Notes: generated by a model from the sequence alone, not told the origin. A stretch of DNA of 61,922 nt from an uncultured Clostridia bacterium (GCA_948530865.1 CAOTKV010000009.1:1-61922), one strand, 5' to 3'. Positions 36,509 to 44,378 are shown, counted from the stretch's first letter. Numbers and translations: made by a program.

Positions 36509-36985
36509 CTATTTTGTTATTGCTAATATTTTTAATTTTATAATTCCTGCAGGAGCTTGAACTTCAACTACATTGTTTTTTCTTTTTCCTAATAAAGCCA
36601 TTCCTATTGGTGATTCATTAGAAATTTTATTATTAACTACATCTACTTCTGTAGAACCAACGATTGTATATTCAATATCTTCATCAAATTCCATATCGTG
36701 TACTTTAACAATATTTCCTACTTGAACAACTTCTGTATCTATTTCTGATTCATCTATTATTCTAGCATATTTTACCTTTTCTTCAAGTTCTGCTATTTTT
36801 GTTTCATTAGCAGCTTGTGCATTTTTTGCTTCATCATATTCTGAATTTTCTGATAAATCTCCAAAACCTAAAGCAACTTTTATTCTATCTGCAATTTCAT
36901 ATCTAACTTCTGTTTTAAGTCTTTCTAATTCTTTTTCAAGATTATCATAACCTTCTTGTGTTAATAAAAATTCTTTCTCCCCCAT
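36509..36985 (-). CDS. greA: Transcription elongation factor GreA
   Basis: Rescues backtracked RNA polymerase by stimulating transcript cleavage. 158 residues: the N-terminal coiled-coil (LTQEGYDNLEKELERLKTE through ENSEYDEAKNAQ, with the acidic tip residues) and the C-terminal FKBP-like domain ending in APAGIIKLKILAI. I start at ATG 36985 because AGGAGG lies 8 nt upstream; the TTG at 36991 is too close to it. It has a strong promoter and its own terminator. Confidence 0.97.
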   Translation of the reverse strand: MGEKEFLLTQEGYDNLEKELERLKTEVRYEIADRIKVALGFGDLSENSEYDEAKNAQAANETKIAELEEKVKYARIIDESEIDTEVVQVGNIVKVHDMEFDEDIEYTIVGSTEVDVVNNKISNESPIGMALLGKRKNNVVEVQAPAGIIKLKILAITK

Positions 36986-37026
36986 ATTCAAGACCTCCTA
37001 AATCGTTTGTTATTATATACTTACAT

Positions 37027-37055
37027 ATAATAAAGGTTAATTAAAAATTTGTCAA
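37027..37055 (-). promoter_or_regulatory. Promoter of greA
   Basis: Minus-strand TTGACA (37050-37055), 17-nt spacer, TATTAT (37027-37032), about 40 nt upstream of the ATG. Confidence 0.7.
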
Positions 37056-37056
37056 G

Positions 37057-37983
37057 CTAATTTACTAACTTTTTTGACATTTTTAGATATTCATTTTTTC
37101 TAATTTTTCCGTTTTTTCCTAACAAAAAACTCACCTTTACTTCATCATCTTTTAGCTCTTTTATTATATTAACTGGATTTGTATTTTTATAAATAAAGCT
37201 TTCATATAAAATTGCTATATTGAATTTTTTAAAAAATAGTAAATACTTCAAATATTTTTTAGGCATTGAAATTTCATAAAAACTTGCATTTATTCCCTCA
37301 AAACTTTTAGTATTGATATTTATGTGTTCTTTAAAATTTAATATACAAGCTTTTCTAGGCAAATTATATTTATTCAATTCCTCTTCTGAAAAATCATAAT
37401 TTAAAATTATGTCACTCTTAATTAAACTTTTCTTATAATTATTATTCATATTAATTATTATTCCATTTTTCTCATATAGTTCTTTTTCAATTTTCCTAAA
37501 TTTATATGAATCATTAGTTAAAACATTTATAATTTTTACTTTATCTGCAAGATTTCGTATCATAAAAACAACAATGTCACTAATTTCATTCGATAAAATA
37601 GATACTTCTTGATATTCAAATTTTTCCTTTTTATTTTCTACAATATATTTTACTTCATCAATTGTTAAAATTTTAAATAGCCATCTTCCATCAAATATTT
37701 TTACATTCTCTCTTCTTATATACTCCATAAAAACATCGTTTTTTAATAAATTATCAGACATGCACACCATAAAAATACAATTTTCTTTTATATATTTAGA
37801 AAGTTTATTTAATGTTTTATTTTTTAGATTTGGAAGTCTTATTAATACCTTGTCCTCAAATTTATCAACCGAAAATTTACTAGATTTAGAATTTATCTTA
37901 TTTACTATATTAGAAAATATTTTTTGCGCAAAATTTTTTTTAACATCTATTTTCTTATCTTCTTCAATATCAATATAAATCAA
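37057..37983 (-). CDS. Uncharacterised protein, possible Rossmann-like domain
   Basis: 308 residues that I do not recognise as a named family. The middle part (DKVKIINVLTNDSYKFRKIEKEL followed by GIIINMNNN and SDIILNYDFSEEEL) has the alternating strand-helix pattern of a Rossmann-type fold but lacks a GxGxxG loop. No signal peptide or membrane segment, very Lys/Asn/Ile-rich. I start at TTG 37983: GAGG lies 7 nt upstream, whereas the GTG at 37992 overlaps that same site. Its stop codon lies next to the greA -35 box. Confidence 0.6.
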   Translation of the reverse strand: MIYIDIEEDKKIDVKKNFAQKIFSNIVNKINSKSSKFSVDKFEDKVLIRLPNLKNKTLNKLSKYIKENCIFMVCMSDNLLKNDVFMEYIRRENVKIFDGRWLFKILTIDEVKYIVENKKEKFEYQEVSILSNEISDIVVFMIRNLADKVKIINVLTNDSYKFRKIEKELYEKNGIIINMNNNYKKSLIKSDIILNYDFSEEELNKYNLPRKACILNFKEHININTKSFEGINASFYEISMPKKYLKYLLFFKKFNIAILYESFIYKNTNPVNIIKELKDDEVKVSFLLGKNGKIRKNEYLKMSKKLVN

Positions 37984-38071
37984 AAAAATCACCTCATAAT
38001 TATATATGAGATAATCTCGTTTTTATTCCTTTTTTATCACAAGTATATAAAAATATTCTATGTTATTTTTG

Positions 38072-38100
38072 TTGACATAATTGCAAAAATCTTATATAAT
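38072..38100 (+). promoter_or_regulatory. Promoter of the SCIFF gene, with leader hairpin
   Basis: Consensus TTGACA (38072-38077), 17-nt spacer, TATAAT (38095-38100). Just downstream, 38104-38125 forms a perfect 9-bp hairpin (AAAGATTAC/GTAATCTTT) near the expected 5' end of the mRNA. Confidence 0.8.
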
Positions 38101-38168
38101 ATCAAAGATTACTTTTGTAATCTTTACTGTTAACCGTTTTATGTACAATAGCATAAGGAGGTGTAATT

Positions 38169-38321
38169 ATGAAACATGTAAAAACTCTCGCTGGAAAAAC
38201 TTTGCAGAATACTGTTAAGCATGGCGGGTGTGGCGAGTGCCAAACTTCCTGTCAGTCAGCCTGTAAGACGTCCTGCACTGTAGGAAATCAGCAGTGTGAA
38301 AATGCAAAACAGAAAAAGTAA
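38169..38321 (+). CDS. scfA: SCIFF ranthipeptide precursor (six cysteines in forty-five)
   Basis: A 50-residue peptide, MKHVKTLAGKTL..., with cysteines at 21, 24, 28, 32, 36 and 43 in the SCIFF core pattern CGECQTSCQSACKTSC followed by TVGNQQCEN. SCIFF peptides are near-universal in Clostridia and receive thioether links from the radical SAM maturase ScfB. AGGAGG lies 7 nt before the ATG. No ScfB gene is found in this window; the next gene is an MBL-fold hydrolase with its own promoter. By hand count 66 of 153 bases are G or C (43%), well above neighbouring genes, which fits acquisition from another clostridium. Confidence 0.93.
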   Translation: MKHVKTLAGKTLQNTVKHGGCGECQTSCQSACKTSCTVGNQQCENAKQKK

Positions 38322-38341
38322 CTCGCAAACAATGTTTCACC

Positions 38342-38376
38342 AAGCAGTGTCTGATTCTTCAGGCACTGCTTTTTTA
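38342..38376 (+). terminator. Terminator of the SCIFF gene
   Basis: AAGCAGTG pairs with CACTGCTT around a 14-nt loop and is followed by a run of T. It begins about 20 nt after the stop codon. Confidence 0.8.
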
Positions 38377-38383
38377 CCTTAAC

Positions 38384-38412
38384 TTGAATTTTATTTATTT
38401 TTATGTTAACAT
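38384..38412 (+). promoter_or_regulatory. Promoter of the MBL-fold gene
   Basis: TTGAAT (38384-38389), 17-nt spacer, TAACAT (38407-38412), right after the SCIFF terminator. Confidence 0.5.
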
Positions 38413-38493
38413 ATAAGTAGTGAAGTTTTTTATTTTTTGCCATTTTTGCTAAATTATGGCAAAGTGTGTTCTAAGAACGAAAGGAGATGCAAC

Positions 38494-39189
38494 ATGGTAC
38501 TAAACTTTTTAGGAAGAGATTCGGGATTTGGAAACAATCACACTTCAGCTTTCTTTTTCACGGAAAACAATGACATTGTCGTAATCGACTGTCCAACTTC
38601 CACATTTCAAAAACTGCGGAAAACAGATTTAAGCCAGCATGAGAAGATTTATGTAATGATTACCCACACACACGGCGACCACATTGGCGGATTGGGACTC
38701 TTCGTCCAACATGTATTTTTCAATTTGCATAGAACTGTCACCGTAGTTGCTCCCTCAAAAGATGTAGCATCTGATATCCAAACCGTGCTTACCATTGAGG
38801 GCAACGAAACAAGTTGGTATCAACTCATTACTGCAAACATGCTTGCTGAGGAAAATTGGTTTGTCTCATGTGTTTTGACTGAGCATGCCCCTCAGCTAAA
38901 AGGCAAGTGTTTCGGTTATGTATTTGTTATCTCTGGAAAAGTTGTTGTTTACACTGGAGATACATCTACTCTTGAACCTTTTAAACCATACTTTGCACTT
39001 TGCAATGAACTTTACGTTGACACTTCAGTTCACTATGGCATGATCCATCTGAAACTTGAAGATGCTCTCGCAGATTTCATTGCGTTGAGCCAAAGAGGTA
39101 CAGAGGTGTTCTTGATGCATTTGGATGATTCAGAGGCAGCCAAAAATATTGCAGATGGTTTTCCCGGCATTGAAGTGGTAACAGAGTAA
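38494..39189 (+). CDS. MBL-fold metallo-hydrolase
   Basis: 231 residues of the metallo-beta-lactamase superfamily: HTHGDH (58-63) binds the metals, with further ligands expected at His in TEHAP (about 128), Asp in YTGDTST (about 159) and His in FLMHLDD (about 216). The layout is close to RNase Z/ElaC-like and other small cytosolic hydrolases; no signal peptide. I start at ATG 38494, where AAAGGAG lies 7 nt upstream, not at the 5'-extended frame. Codon choice (ACC, GGC, CTC, GCC) is markedly richer in G+C than in surrounding genes, as in the SCIFF gene beside it, so the two may have arrived together. Confidence 0.88.
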   Translation: MVLNFLGRDSGFGNNHTSAFFFTENNDIVVIDCPTSTFQKLRKTDLSQHEKIYVMITHTHGDHIGGLGLFVQHVFFNLHRTVTVVAPSKDVASDIQTVLTIEGNETSWYQLITANMLAEENWFVSCVLTEHAPQLKGKCFGYVFVISGKVVVYTGDTSTLEPFKPYFALCNELYVDTSVHYGMIHLKLEDALADFIALSQRGTEVFLMHLDDSEAAKNIADGFPGIEVVTE

Positions 39190-39196
39190 AGACACA

Positions 39197-39229
39197 AAAA
39201 CGGATGAGGATCCAAGTCTCATCCGTTTT
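39197..39229. terminator. Bidirectional terminator
   Basis: A perfect 12-bp stem AAAACGGATGAG/CTCATCCGTTTT with a 9-nt loop, between the MBL-fold gene and the convergent broken gene. Confidence 0.85.
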
Positions 39230-39236
39230 CATTATT

Positions 39237-39482
39237 TTATTTATCATATACTTCAAAAGAAATATATAAACCACTATACGAACCATACATCCATTCCATA
39301 TCTTTATTAGGATAATATGGTTTCCAATTGATTTCTCTTTTTTCAAACTTTGCCATTTTTTCTAGAAATCTATTATATTCATCTTCTTTTTTCTTATCAA
39401 TTTCATCAAATGAAAAATCGCTTGTTTCAGGATCTTTTCCCTCAACTAAATCTAATTTATAATAATTTCAATTTTTAGTCAT
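39237..39482 (-). pseudogene. Small gene with an early in-frame TGA
   Basis: An 82-codon frame beginning at ATG 39482 (MTKN) is cut by TGA at codon 5 (plus 39468-39470), where TGG for Trp would be natural; it then runs uninterrupted to TAA 39237. The body is acidic and rich in Lys, Glu, Asp and aromatic residues (FEKREINWKPYYPNKDMEWM). Family not recognised. The AT-rich codon use matches the host, unlike the MBL-fold gene next to it. Confidence 0.5.
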
Positions 39483-39562
39483 TAAATATATTTTTCGTAT
39501 ATGAATTTATCAAAATTAACTAAAAAACAAGACTTCCAAATCCATGAAAGCCTTGATTTTAT

Positions 39563-39637
39563 TGGCTGGGGTACTGTGATTCGAACACAGGAATGTCGGA
39601 GTCAGAGTCCGATGCCTTACCGCTTGGCGATACCCCA
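39563..39637 (-). tRNA. tRNA-Gln (anticodon CTG), CCA encoded
   Basis: Read on the minus strand: acceptor TGGGGTA pairs with TACCCCA, then discriminator G and an encoded CCA; D-arm GCCAAGCGGTAAGGC; anticodon arm TCGGA-CTCTGAC-TCCGA giving CTG; T-arm CTGTG-TTCGAAT-CACAG. All four stems pair fully. 75 nt including CCA. Confidence 0.97.
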
Positions 39638-39718
39638 ATATTAGAATTAATCTCTCGCATATTGAGGTTGTAACTCTCTTCGTTCGAACAACCACAATAG
39701 CTTGGCTACACACCAATA

Positions 39719-39747
39719 TTCAATTCTTTTACATGTTACCATATAAT
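39719..39747 (+). promoter_or_regulatory. Promoter of the secreted protein gene at 39847
   Basis: TTCAAT (39719-39724), 17-nt spacer, TATAAT (39742-39747), about 95 nt before the ATG. Confidence 0.45.
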
Positions 39748-39846
39748 AACTTTTTTTACAATAATTTAATTAATTTTTTTATTTTTCTATGGACTTTTTT
39801 TATGTTTTTGTATATGATAATTACATCGAAATTTTTGGAGGTCTAT

Positions 39847-40170
39847 ATGTCAAAAACTTTAAAACTATTATTATTAATTTTATTCTTTTTAATTTCATTT
39901 ACTTTTAGTTTTAATTTTTCATACGCAACAGAAGATGATAATTCAGATGAAAATACTTCTGTAAATGTTGTTCAAGAAGATTCTAGCACACAAGCATCAT
40001 TATCAACATTGTCTCCAACATCATCATCTTCAGTAACTGGAGTTTCAGGAATGAATACTTACTCTCAAGCAAATCTTGAGCTTAATAATATATTATGTAT
40101 AATTTTAATTGCTATTGGAGTATTAATTGTTCTTTTATCAATTGCAATTTTGATCAGATTAAATAAATAA
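39847..40170 (+). CDS. Small secreted or membrane-anchored Ser/Thr-rich protein
   Basis: 107 residues: a signal peptide (about 1-28, ending SYA), an acidic and Ser/Thr-rich extracellular stretch (TSSSSVTGVSGM), and a C-terminal membrane helix (about 82-103) ending RLNK. I start at ATG 39847 because GGAGG lies 6 nt upstream. Function unknown. Its plan (signal, low-complexity spacer, C-terminal anchor) parallels the gene at 40623-41066. Confidence 0.7.
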   Translation: MSKTLKLLLLILFFLISFTFSFNFSYATEDDNSDENTSVNVVQEDSSTQASLSTLSPTSSSSVTGVSGMNTYSQANLELNNILCIILIAIGVLIVLLSIAILIRLNK

Positions 40171-40176
40171 ATAAAA

Positions 40177-40210
40177 AGAGAACCGGCGATTTATCGCCGG
40201 TTCTCTCTTT
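40177..40210. terminator. Bidirectional GC-rich terminator containing a stop codon
   Basis: A perfect 14-bp stem AGAGAACCGGCGAT/ATCGCCGGTTCTCT with a 2-nt loop. The TAA of the minus-strand gene (40191-40193) lies at its tip. It serves both convergent genes. Confidence 0.85.
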
Positions 40211-40454
40211 GACCACGGTTATCATACCAAGCCCACACAAGCAATCCAGCCAGAAGCAGGAAAGCCCAAATTGTATGGTTGTACACTAGCCAATAGGTAA
40301 AGCAAAACATAGCCACCAAAATAACCATTCCAATGATAGTAGCTACACCCATTAGCAACCGTTCTGTCCAAGAGGTTTCTGTATGGCTTTTTTCACGTCT
40401 GATCCAAAGACCAATGATGATAAAACCAAAGAATGTGATAGCTGCCTGTAACAT
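40191..40454 (-). CDS. Small membrane protein, function unknown, foreign-looking composition
   Basis: 87 residues with three hydrophobic segments (about 3-18, 35-55, 61-77), Trp-rich, ending in a basic NRGQRENRR tail. Codons such as CTG, GCC, GGC and ACC are far richer in G+C than native genes, suggesting transfer. GGAGGT precedes the ATG; the gene has a strong promoter (40528-40556), a leader hairpin TTTCCTT/AAGGAAA (about 40479-40494) and a GC-rich terminator that contains its stop codon. I do not recognise the family. Confidence 0.7.
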   Translation of the reverse strand: MLQAAITFFGFIIIGLWIRREKSHTETSWTERLLMGVATIIGMVILVAMFCFTYWLVYNHTIWAFLLLAGLLVWAWYDNRGQRENRR

Positions 40455-40527
40455 AATAATACCTCCAATTTAATTTTCCTTACAAGGAAATCTTTTTTCT
40501 TCTATGGTAGAACATTCTTACACTACA

Positions 40528-40556
40528 ATTATAGCACATTTTAAAGTTTTTTTCAA
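40528..40556 (-). promoter_or_regulatory. Promoter of the small membrane protein gene
   Basis: Minus-strand TTGAAA (40551-40556), 17-nt spacer, TATAAT (40528-40533). Confidence 0.7.
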
Positions 40557-40561
40557 TTATT

Positions 40562-40609
40562 AAAGACATATCAGATTTCTAAAAAAATTCAAAAATCTAA
40601 TATGCCTTT
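40562..40609 (-). terminator. Hairpin after the gene at 40623
   Basis: AAAGRCATATYAGATTT arms (40562-40578 and 40593-40609) pair over 17 positions with two mismatches. The following minus-strand sequence is only moderately T-rich. Confidence 0.5.
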
Positions 40610-40622
40610 AATAGACTATTTA

Positions 40623-41066
40623 CTAATCATTACTTCTTGTTGCATAATACCATATTGCTGCAATAATAACAATTGCTGCTACTACTAAAATAATCCACAT
40701 CCATGTTGTTGTTGTCATTGTTGAAAAATTACCATTTGTTGTTCCCTCAGTTGCTGTTCTTGTAGTATTATAAGCACCATTTTCAGTTCTATTTACTACG
40801 CCACCTACTGCATCTTTTCCATCTCTTCCAACATCATTTACTCCGTTTTTCACATTATTTCCAGCATTTCTAACAGTATTTCCTGCATCTTTAACTATAT
40901 TTCCTGAAACTACATTATCTATACTTTTTCCTGCTTTATCTACTGAATCCATAATCTCATTTCCTAAATTAACAGATGAACTATTATTGTCTGCTGCAAA
41001 ACATACACCACAACATAAACATAAAACTATTATAGCAAAAGCTGTTACAAAAATTTTCTTTGCCAT
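40623..41066 (-). CDS. Secreted Asn/Gly-rich protein with C-terminal anchor
   Basis: 147 residues: signal peptide (about 1-25, ending CFA), a repetitive middle with AGNTVRNAGNNVKNGVND and VNRTENGAYNTTRTATEG, Thr-rich stretch, then a membrane helix (about 121-142) and a short basic/acidic tail. The repeated 11-residue-like pattern suggests an amphipathic helix. Function unknown. AGGAT lies about 11 nt before the ATG. It is downstream of, but separate from, the spoIIIA operon. Confidence 0.7.
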   Translation of the reverse strand: MAKKIFVTAFAIIVLCLCCGVCFAADNNSSSVNLGNEIMDSVDKAGKSIDNVVSGNIVKDAGNTVRNAGNNVKNGVNDVGRDGKDAVGGVVNRTENGAYNTTRTATEGTTNGNFSTMTTTTWMWIILVVAAIVIIAAIWYYATRSND

Positions 41067-41163
41067 AATTTTTTATATCCTTTCATTTTTTATATGAATT
41101 TTAAAATTCATATACTTTTATTATTGATTTTATATAAAAAATTATTCTAGTAATATTTGAAAA

Positions 41164-41781
41164 CTATTTATTACTGATGCTGATATTAGACATTTCTACA
41201 TTTAATTCTCTTGAAACTATATTTTGAATTTTTGAAATTTGCTCTTGTGATAAACTTGTAGATTTTACTATTACACTAACATTTCCATTATTTTCCAAAA
41301 TAACAACATCTTTAAAACCTTTATTTTTTATTAAATTCTCACATATAAGTATGCTATTTTTCTTATTTGTTATATTTGTAATTTCTTGAGTAGCAATAGC
41401 TTTCTGATCTTGCATAGTTTGATTACTTTCTACAATTCTTTGATATGTTTCTATTGTTTCAGAATACATTCTATCTCTTTCAATTCTTGTTTCTTCAAAA
41501 TAATTTGAATTATCTTCTAATAGATAATTTGGTGTAGTATTTGTTTCTACACAATTTTGAAGATTATCATTTGAAACTATTCCTTCAATATAATTTGAAT
41601 TAATTGGCGTACTACTTACAAGCTCTACATCACCTAAGTTTATTTCATTTTCACTGCTTCTACTTGAAACTTCAATGCTTTCATCTTTATTATTAAAACT
41701 ATAATTTGTATAACCAAGTGCAATAAGACCTATTGCTATGCATGATAAAAAAATTTGTTTTACTCTTTCCTTATTTTTCAC
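41164..41781 (-). CDS. spoIIIAH: Stage III sporulation protein AH
   Basis: The mother-cell half of the channel linking mother cell and forespore; it pairs with SpoIIQ. 205 residues: one N-terminal membrane segment (about 9-26), a variable acidic region, then the YscJ/FliF-like ring-building domain (about 125-205, with KAIATQEITNITNKKNSI and the ending ELNVEMSNISI). I start at GTG 41781, with GGGAG 9 nt upstream, rather than the ATG overlapping spoIIIAG. Last gene of the eight-gene operon. Confidence 0.9.
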   Translation of the reverse strand: MKNKERVKQIFLSCIAIGLIALGYTNYSFNNKDESIEVSSRSSENEINLGDVELVSSTPINSNYIEGIVSNDNLQNCVETNTTPNYLLEDNSNYFEETRIERDRMYSETIETYQRIVESNQTMQDQKAIATQEITNITNKKNSILICENLIKNKGFKDVVILENNGNVSVIVKSTSLSQEQISKIQNIVSRELNVEMSNISISNK

Positions 41782-41785
41782 TTTA

Positions 41786-42367
41786 CTACTCTCCCATCTC
41801 AAAAACTTGAATTTTATGATTTGCTAATCCTGTAACCGCCTCAACTGCAGAAATAATATTTGATTTAATATTAGGATCTTTAGCACCTTGTGCAGTTATT
41901 ATTGCTCCTTCTATTTTTGGCATAACTTTCTTTTCAGTAACAATATTTGATGAAGAATCTGTTATAACATCCTTTTTATTATCTTCTGATACAATAGTTC
42001 TTGTTCCACCAGAAGTATCTTTTTCTTCTGTTGTACTTGTGCTTTGACTAATATTATAAATTGGTATTACACTACCTGATTCAGAATATGTAAGTAATAC
42101 TGAAACATTTCCTACTCCATTTACTTTTTTTAAAATATTTTCTAATTTTTTTTCTAATTCATCAGAAGATGTTTTCACATTCTCACTTGATGCAAGTTCA
42201 ACACCTGTTTCATTCACGTAGTCAGTCTTTTTAGTTGAATCATCATCTTTTAAGATTTTATTTATAAATATTAATGTTATTATAAGTATTATTAAAAAAG
42301 ATACTAAATTTTCCACTCTTTTTTCTTTGTTACAAAAAATATTTTTTATTCTTTCAATCCAAGCCAT
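41786..42367 (-). CDS. spoIIIAG: Stage III sporulation protein AG
   Basis: Forms a large ring in the mother-cell membrane of the feeding-tube apparatus. 193 residues: cytoplasmic head, one membrane helix (about 20-38), then the secretin-like ring domain with EKKLENILKKVNGVGNVSVL and VMPKIEGAIITAQGA. It starts 1 nt after the spoIIIAF stop, so translation is coupled. Confidence 0.93.
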   Translation of the reverse strand: MAWIERIKNIFCNKEKRVENLVSFLIILIITLIFINKILKDDDSTKKTDYVNETGVELASSENVKTSSDELEKKLENILKKVNGVGNVSVLLTYSESGSVIPIYNISQSTSTTEEKDTSGGTRTIVSEDNKKDVITDSSSNIVTEKKVMPKIEGAIITAQGAKDPNIKSNIISAVEAVTGLANHKIQVFEMGE

Positions 42368-42368
42368 A

Positions 42369-42887
42369 TTACACCTCTATAAAAATTTTATCTCTACTGA
42401 CTAAATAATTAGTCACAAGTAAATTCACTATATCTTCATAATTTTCCTTTTCATCAGTTTGTTTCCCTATATTAATTTTTTCTATTTCAACAATATTTTC
42501 ATTTTGCTTGCATTTTATTTTTAAATTAATTTCATTTATTTCTTCATAATTTGAATCTACTAAAACTTGTACACCTTCCAAAATATATCCAATACTTTCT
42601 ACATCCTCTTTTATTTTTTCCTCTATTCCCAAAACGTATACATCTTTTATTCTACTATCAACGCTACTCGAAGCTTCTACTGTTTCAATATCGAAAATAT
42701 CTTCAAAATTCAAATCATATTTCAATAATTCTAAAATAGGATTTAGACAAACAAACATTATATAAATACCAATAACAACCTTTACATATTTTTTACTTTT
42801 ATTATCTGGAATTATCATTTCAATAATTGTAGAAATTATAATTGCAATAACAATACCTTCACACCATGCTTTTAACTTTAAAATCAT
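42369..42887 (-). CDS. spoIIIAF: Stage III sporulation protein AF
   Basis: 172 residues with two N-terminal membrane helices (about 9-25 and 36-53, including VKVVIGIYIMFVCLNPIL) and a soluble ring-building-like domain that follows. Part of the SpoIIIA complex; its exact role is not settled. Somewhat shorter than the B. subtilis protein, mainly in the C-terminal half. Confidence 0.92.
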   Translation of the reverse strand: MILKLKAWCEGIVIAIIISTIIEMIIPDNKSKKYVKVVIGIYIMFVCLNPILELLKYDLNFEDIFDIETVEASSSVDSRIKDVYVLGIEEKIKEDVESIGYILEGVQVLVDSNYEEINEINLKIKCKQNENIVEIEKINIGKQTDEKENYEDIVNLLVTNYLVSRDKIFIEV

Positions 42888-42895
42888 ATAACTTC

Positions 42896-43972
42896 CTATC
42901 TATACATTAATGCTGTATTTGTCATTTTTATAACTAAAGTTATTCCAATAACAAACATAACAGAAACAGAAACTAAAATACCTAACAAAATTTTATATCC
43001 ATCAGATATTTGATCAATTAATTTTACAATTTTTACATCTGCAACAACTTCACATACAGCTGATGTTAATTTAAATGACATCCATAAAACAAATATTTTA
43101 ACAATTGGTTCCAAAACAATTCCTATTATAACTATTACTCCAATTATTCCGACTGAATTTTTTAGTATATTTGAACAACCAATTACACTATCAACTGTAT
43201 CTCCCATTATTTTCCCAACAACTGGAATAAAATTTGATACTACTGCTTTTGCTGTTTTAGCTGTCATTCCATCTACAGAACTTGTTAAGCTACCTTGCAG
43301 TGATAATGTTGTCGTAAAAATTGTAAGTAAAATTCCAAGTAGCCAAACTATTGATGATTTCAAAAATTTTGAAAGTCTTTCTATTTGTACTTTATCTGAA
43401 ATATTAGATACAATTGAGATTGTTAGTGAAACCATTAATAATGGAATTAAAAAAATATTAATGAAATTTCCTACAAATCCTATCATAATTAATAAAATTG
43501 GTTCTACAATAGTTGTTGTAACTATTGTTCCTGTACTAAGCATTAATGTTATAAGTAATGGTACTAGCAAATTCATAAAATTAATAACACTATTTATACT
43601 TTCTTTTGTATAATCTAAAATTGATACAAAAGTATTTATAACTAAAGAAACAATTACCATATATTGCAAAAAATATGTTATTTGTGCTGAATTTGAATTT
43701 CCTAAATTTTCTATAATAGCTTTAAATATACTATTTATTATAATTATAATTATTACATCAATCATTATTTGAATTGCATATGAAAGTTCATTTGAAAAGA
43801 AATTAAATATATCTATTTTACCTAATATATTTCCCATATTTCCAGTTATGCTTTCTTTAAAAACTTGAGAAATATCTAATTCTGGAAAGTTTTCATTTGT
43901 ATATTGAGTAGCTTTACTTATAAATTCATTTATACCTAATAAATTACTTTGTGATTCAATTATTTCATTCAT
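42896..43972 (-). CDS. spoIIIAE: Stage III sporulation protein AE
   Basis: A polytopic membrane protein of the SpoIIIA channel. 358 residues with about seven to eight hydrophobic segments and the family block QGSLTSSVDGMTAKTAKAVV followed by NFIPVVGKIMGDTVDSV. The ATG at 43972 overlaps the end of spoIIIAD by 8 nt, with GGAGAGG as the ribosome binding site inside spoIIIAD. B. subtilis SpoIIIAE carries an N-terminal signal-like extension that is absent here. Confidence 0.94.
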   Translation of the reverse strand: MNEIIESQSNLLGINEFISKATQYTNENFPELDISQVFKESITGNMGNILGKIDIFNFFSNELSYAIQIMIDVIIIIIINSIFKAIIENLGNSNSAQITYFLQYMVIVSLVINTFVSILDYTKESINSVINFMNLLVPLLITLMLSTGTIVTTTIVEPILLIMIGFVGNFINIFLIPLLMVSLTISIVSNISDKVQIERLSKFLKSSIVWLLGILLTIFTTTLSLQGSLTSSVDGMTAKTAKAVVSNFIPVVGKIMGDTVDSVIGCSNILKNSVGIIGVIVIIGIVLEPIVKIFVLWMSFKLTSAVCEVVADVKIVKLIDQISDGYKILLGILVSVSVMFVIGITLVIKMTNTALMYR

Positions 43973-44378
43973 CGCCTCTCCTTTTTAACCGTACATTAAG
44001 AATTTTTATTAGAGATTCTAAGGTTGTCCCAATTATTGGTATAGACATCGAAATAATTAATACTTTTCCACCTAAATCTATTTTACTTGCAATAGCACTT
44101 TCTCCTGAATCTTTACAAATACTTACTGCATATTCTGTTAAAATAGATATTCCAGTTATTTTTAAGAGACAAGATATAAATTCTGTATTAAAACTTTTAT
44201 TTTTAGATATTTCTTTTAGAAAATTTACTATTGAACTTATTGTATCTATTGAATATAACAGAATTATAGCTCCACATATTATAACAACATATATTGCATA
44301 TTCTTTTCTATATTCTTTAAGAATAATTGTTATAATTAATGATATAAAACCTATACCAATTATTTTTATAATGTCCAT
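43965..44378 (-). CDS. spoIIIAD: Stage III sporulation protein AD
   Basis: 137 residues with four hydrophobic segments, distantly related to FliQ/FliR-type export components; conserved blocks KEYRKEYAIYVVI and ILTEYAVSICKDSGESAIASKI match the family. It begins at the base following the spoIIIAC stop and ends in TGA, which shows that TGA is used as a stop in this genome. Confidence 0.94.
   Translation of the reverse strand: MDIIKIIGIGFISLIITIILKEYRKEYAIYVVIICGAIILLYSIDTISSIVNFLKEISKNKSFNTEFISCLLKITGISILTEYAVSICKDSGESAIASKIDLGGKVLIISMSIPIIGTTLESLIKILNVRLKRRGDE

Noticed and set aside
26100..39470. Genome-wide TGA-to-Trp recoding
   Set aside because: spoIIIAD and the metallophosphoesterase gene end correctly in TGA, and Trp is written TGG in enolase and other genes.
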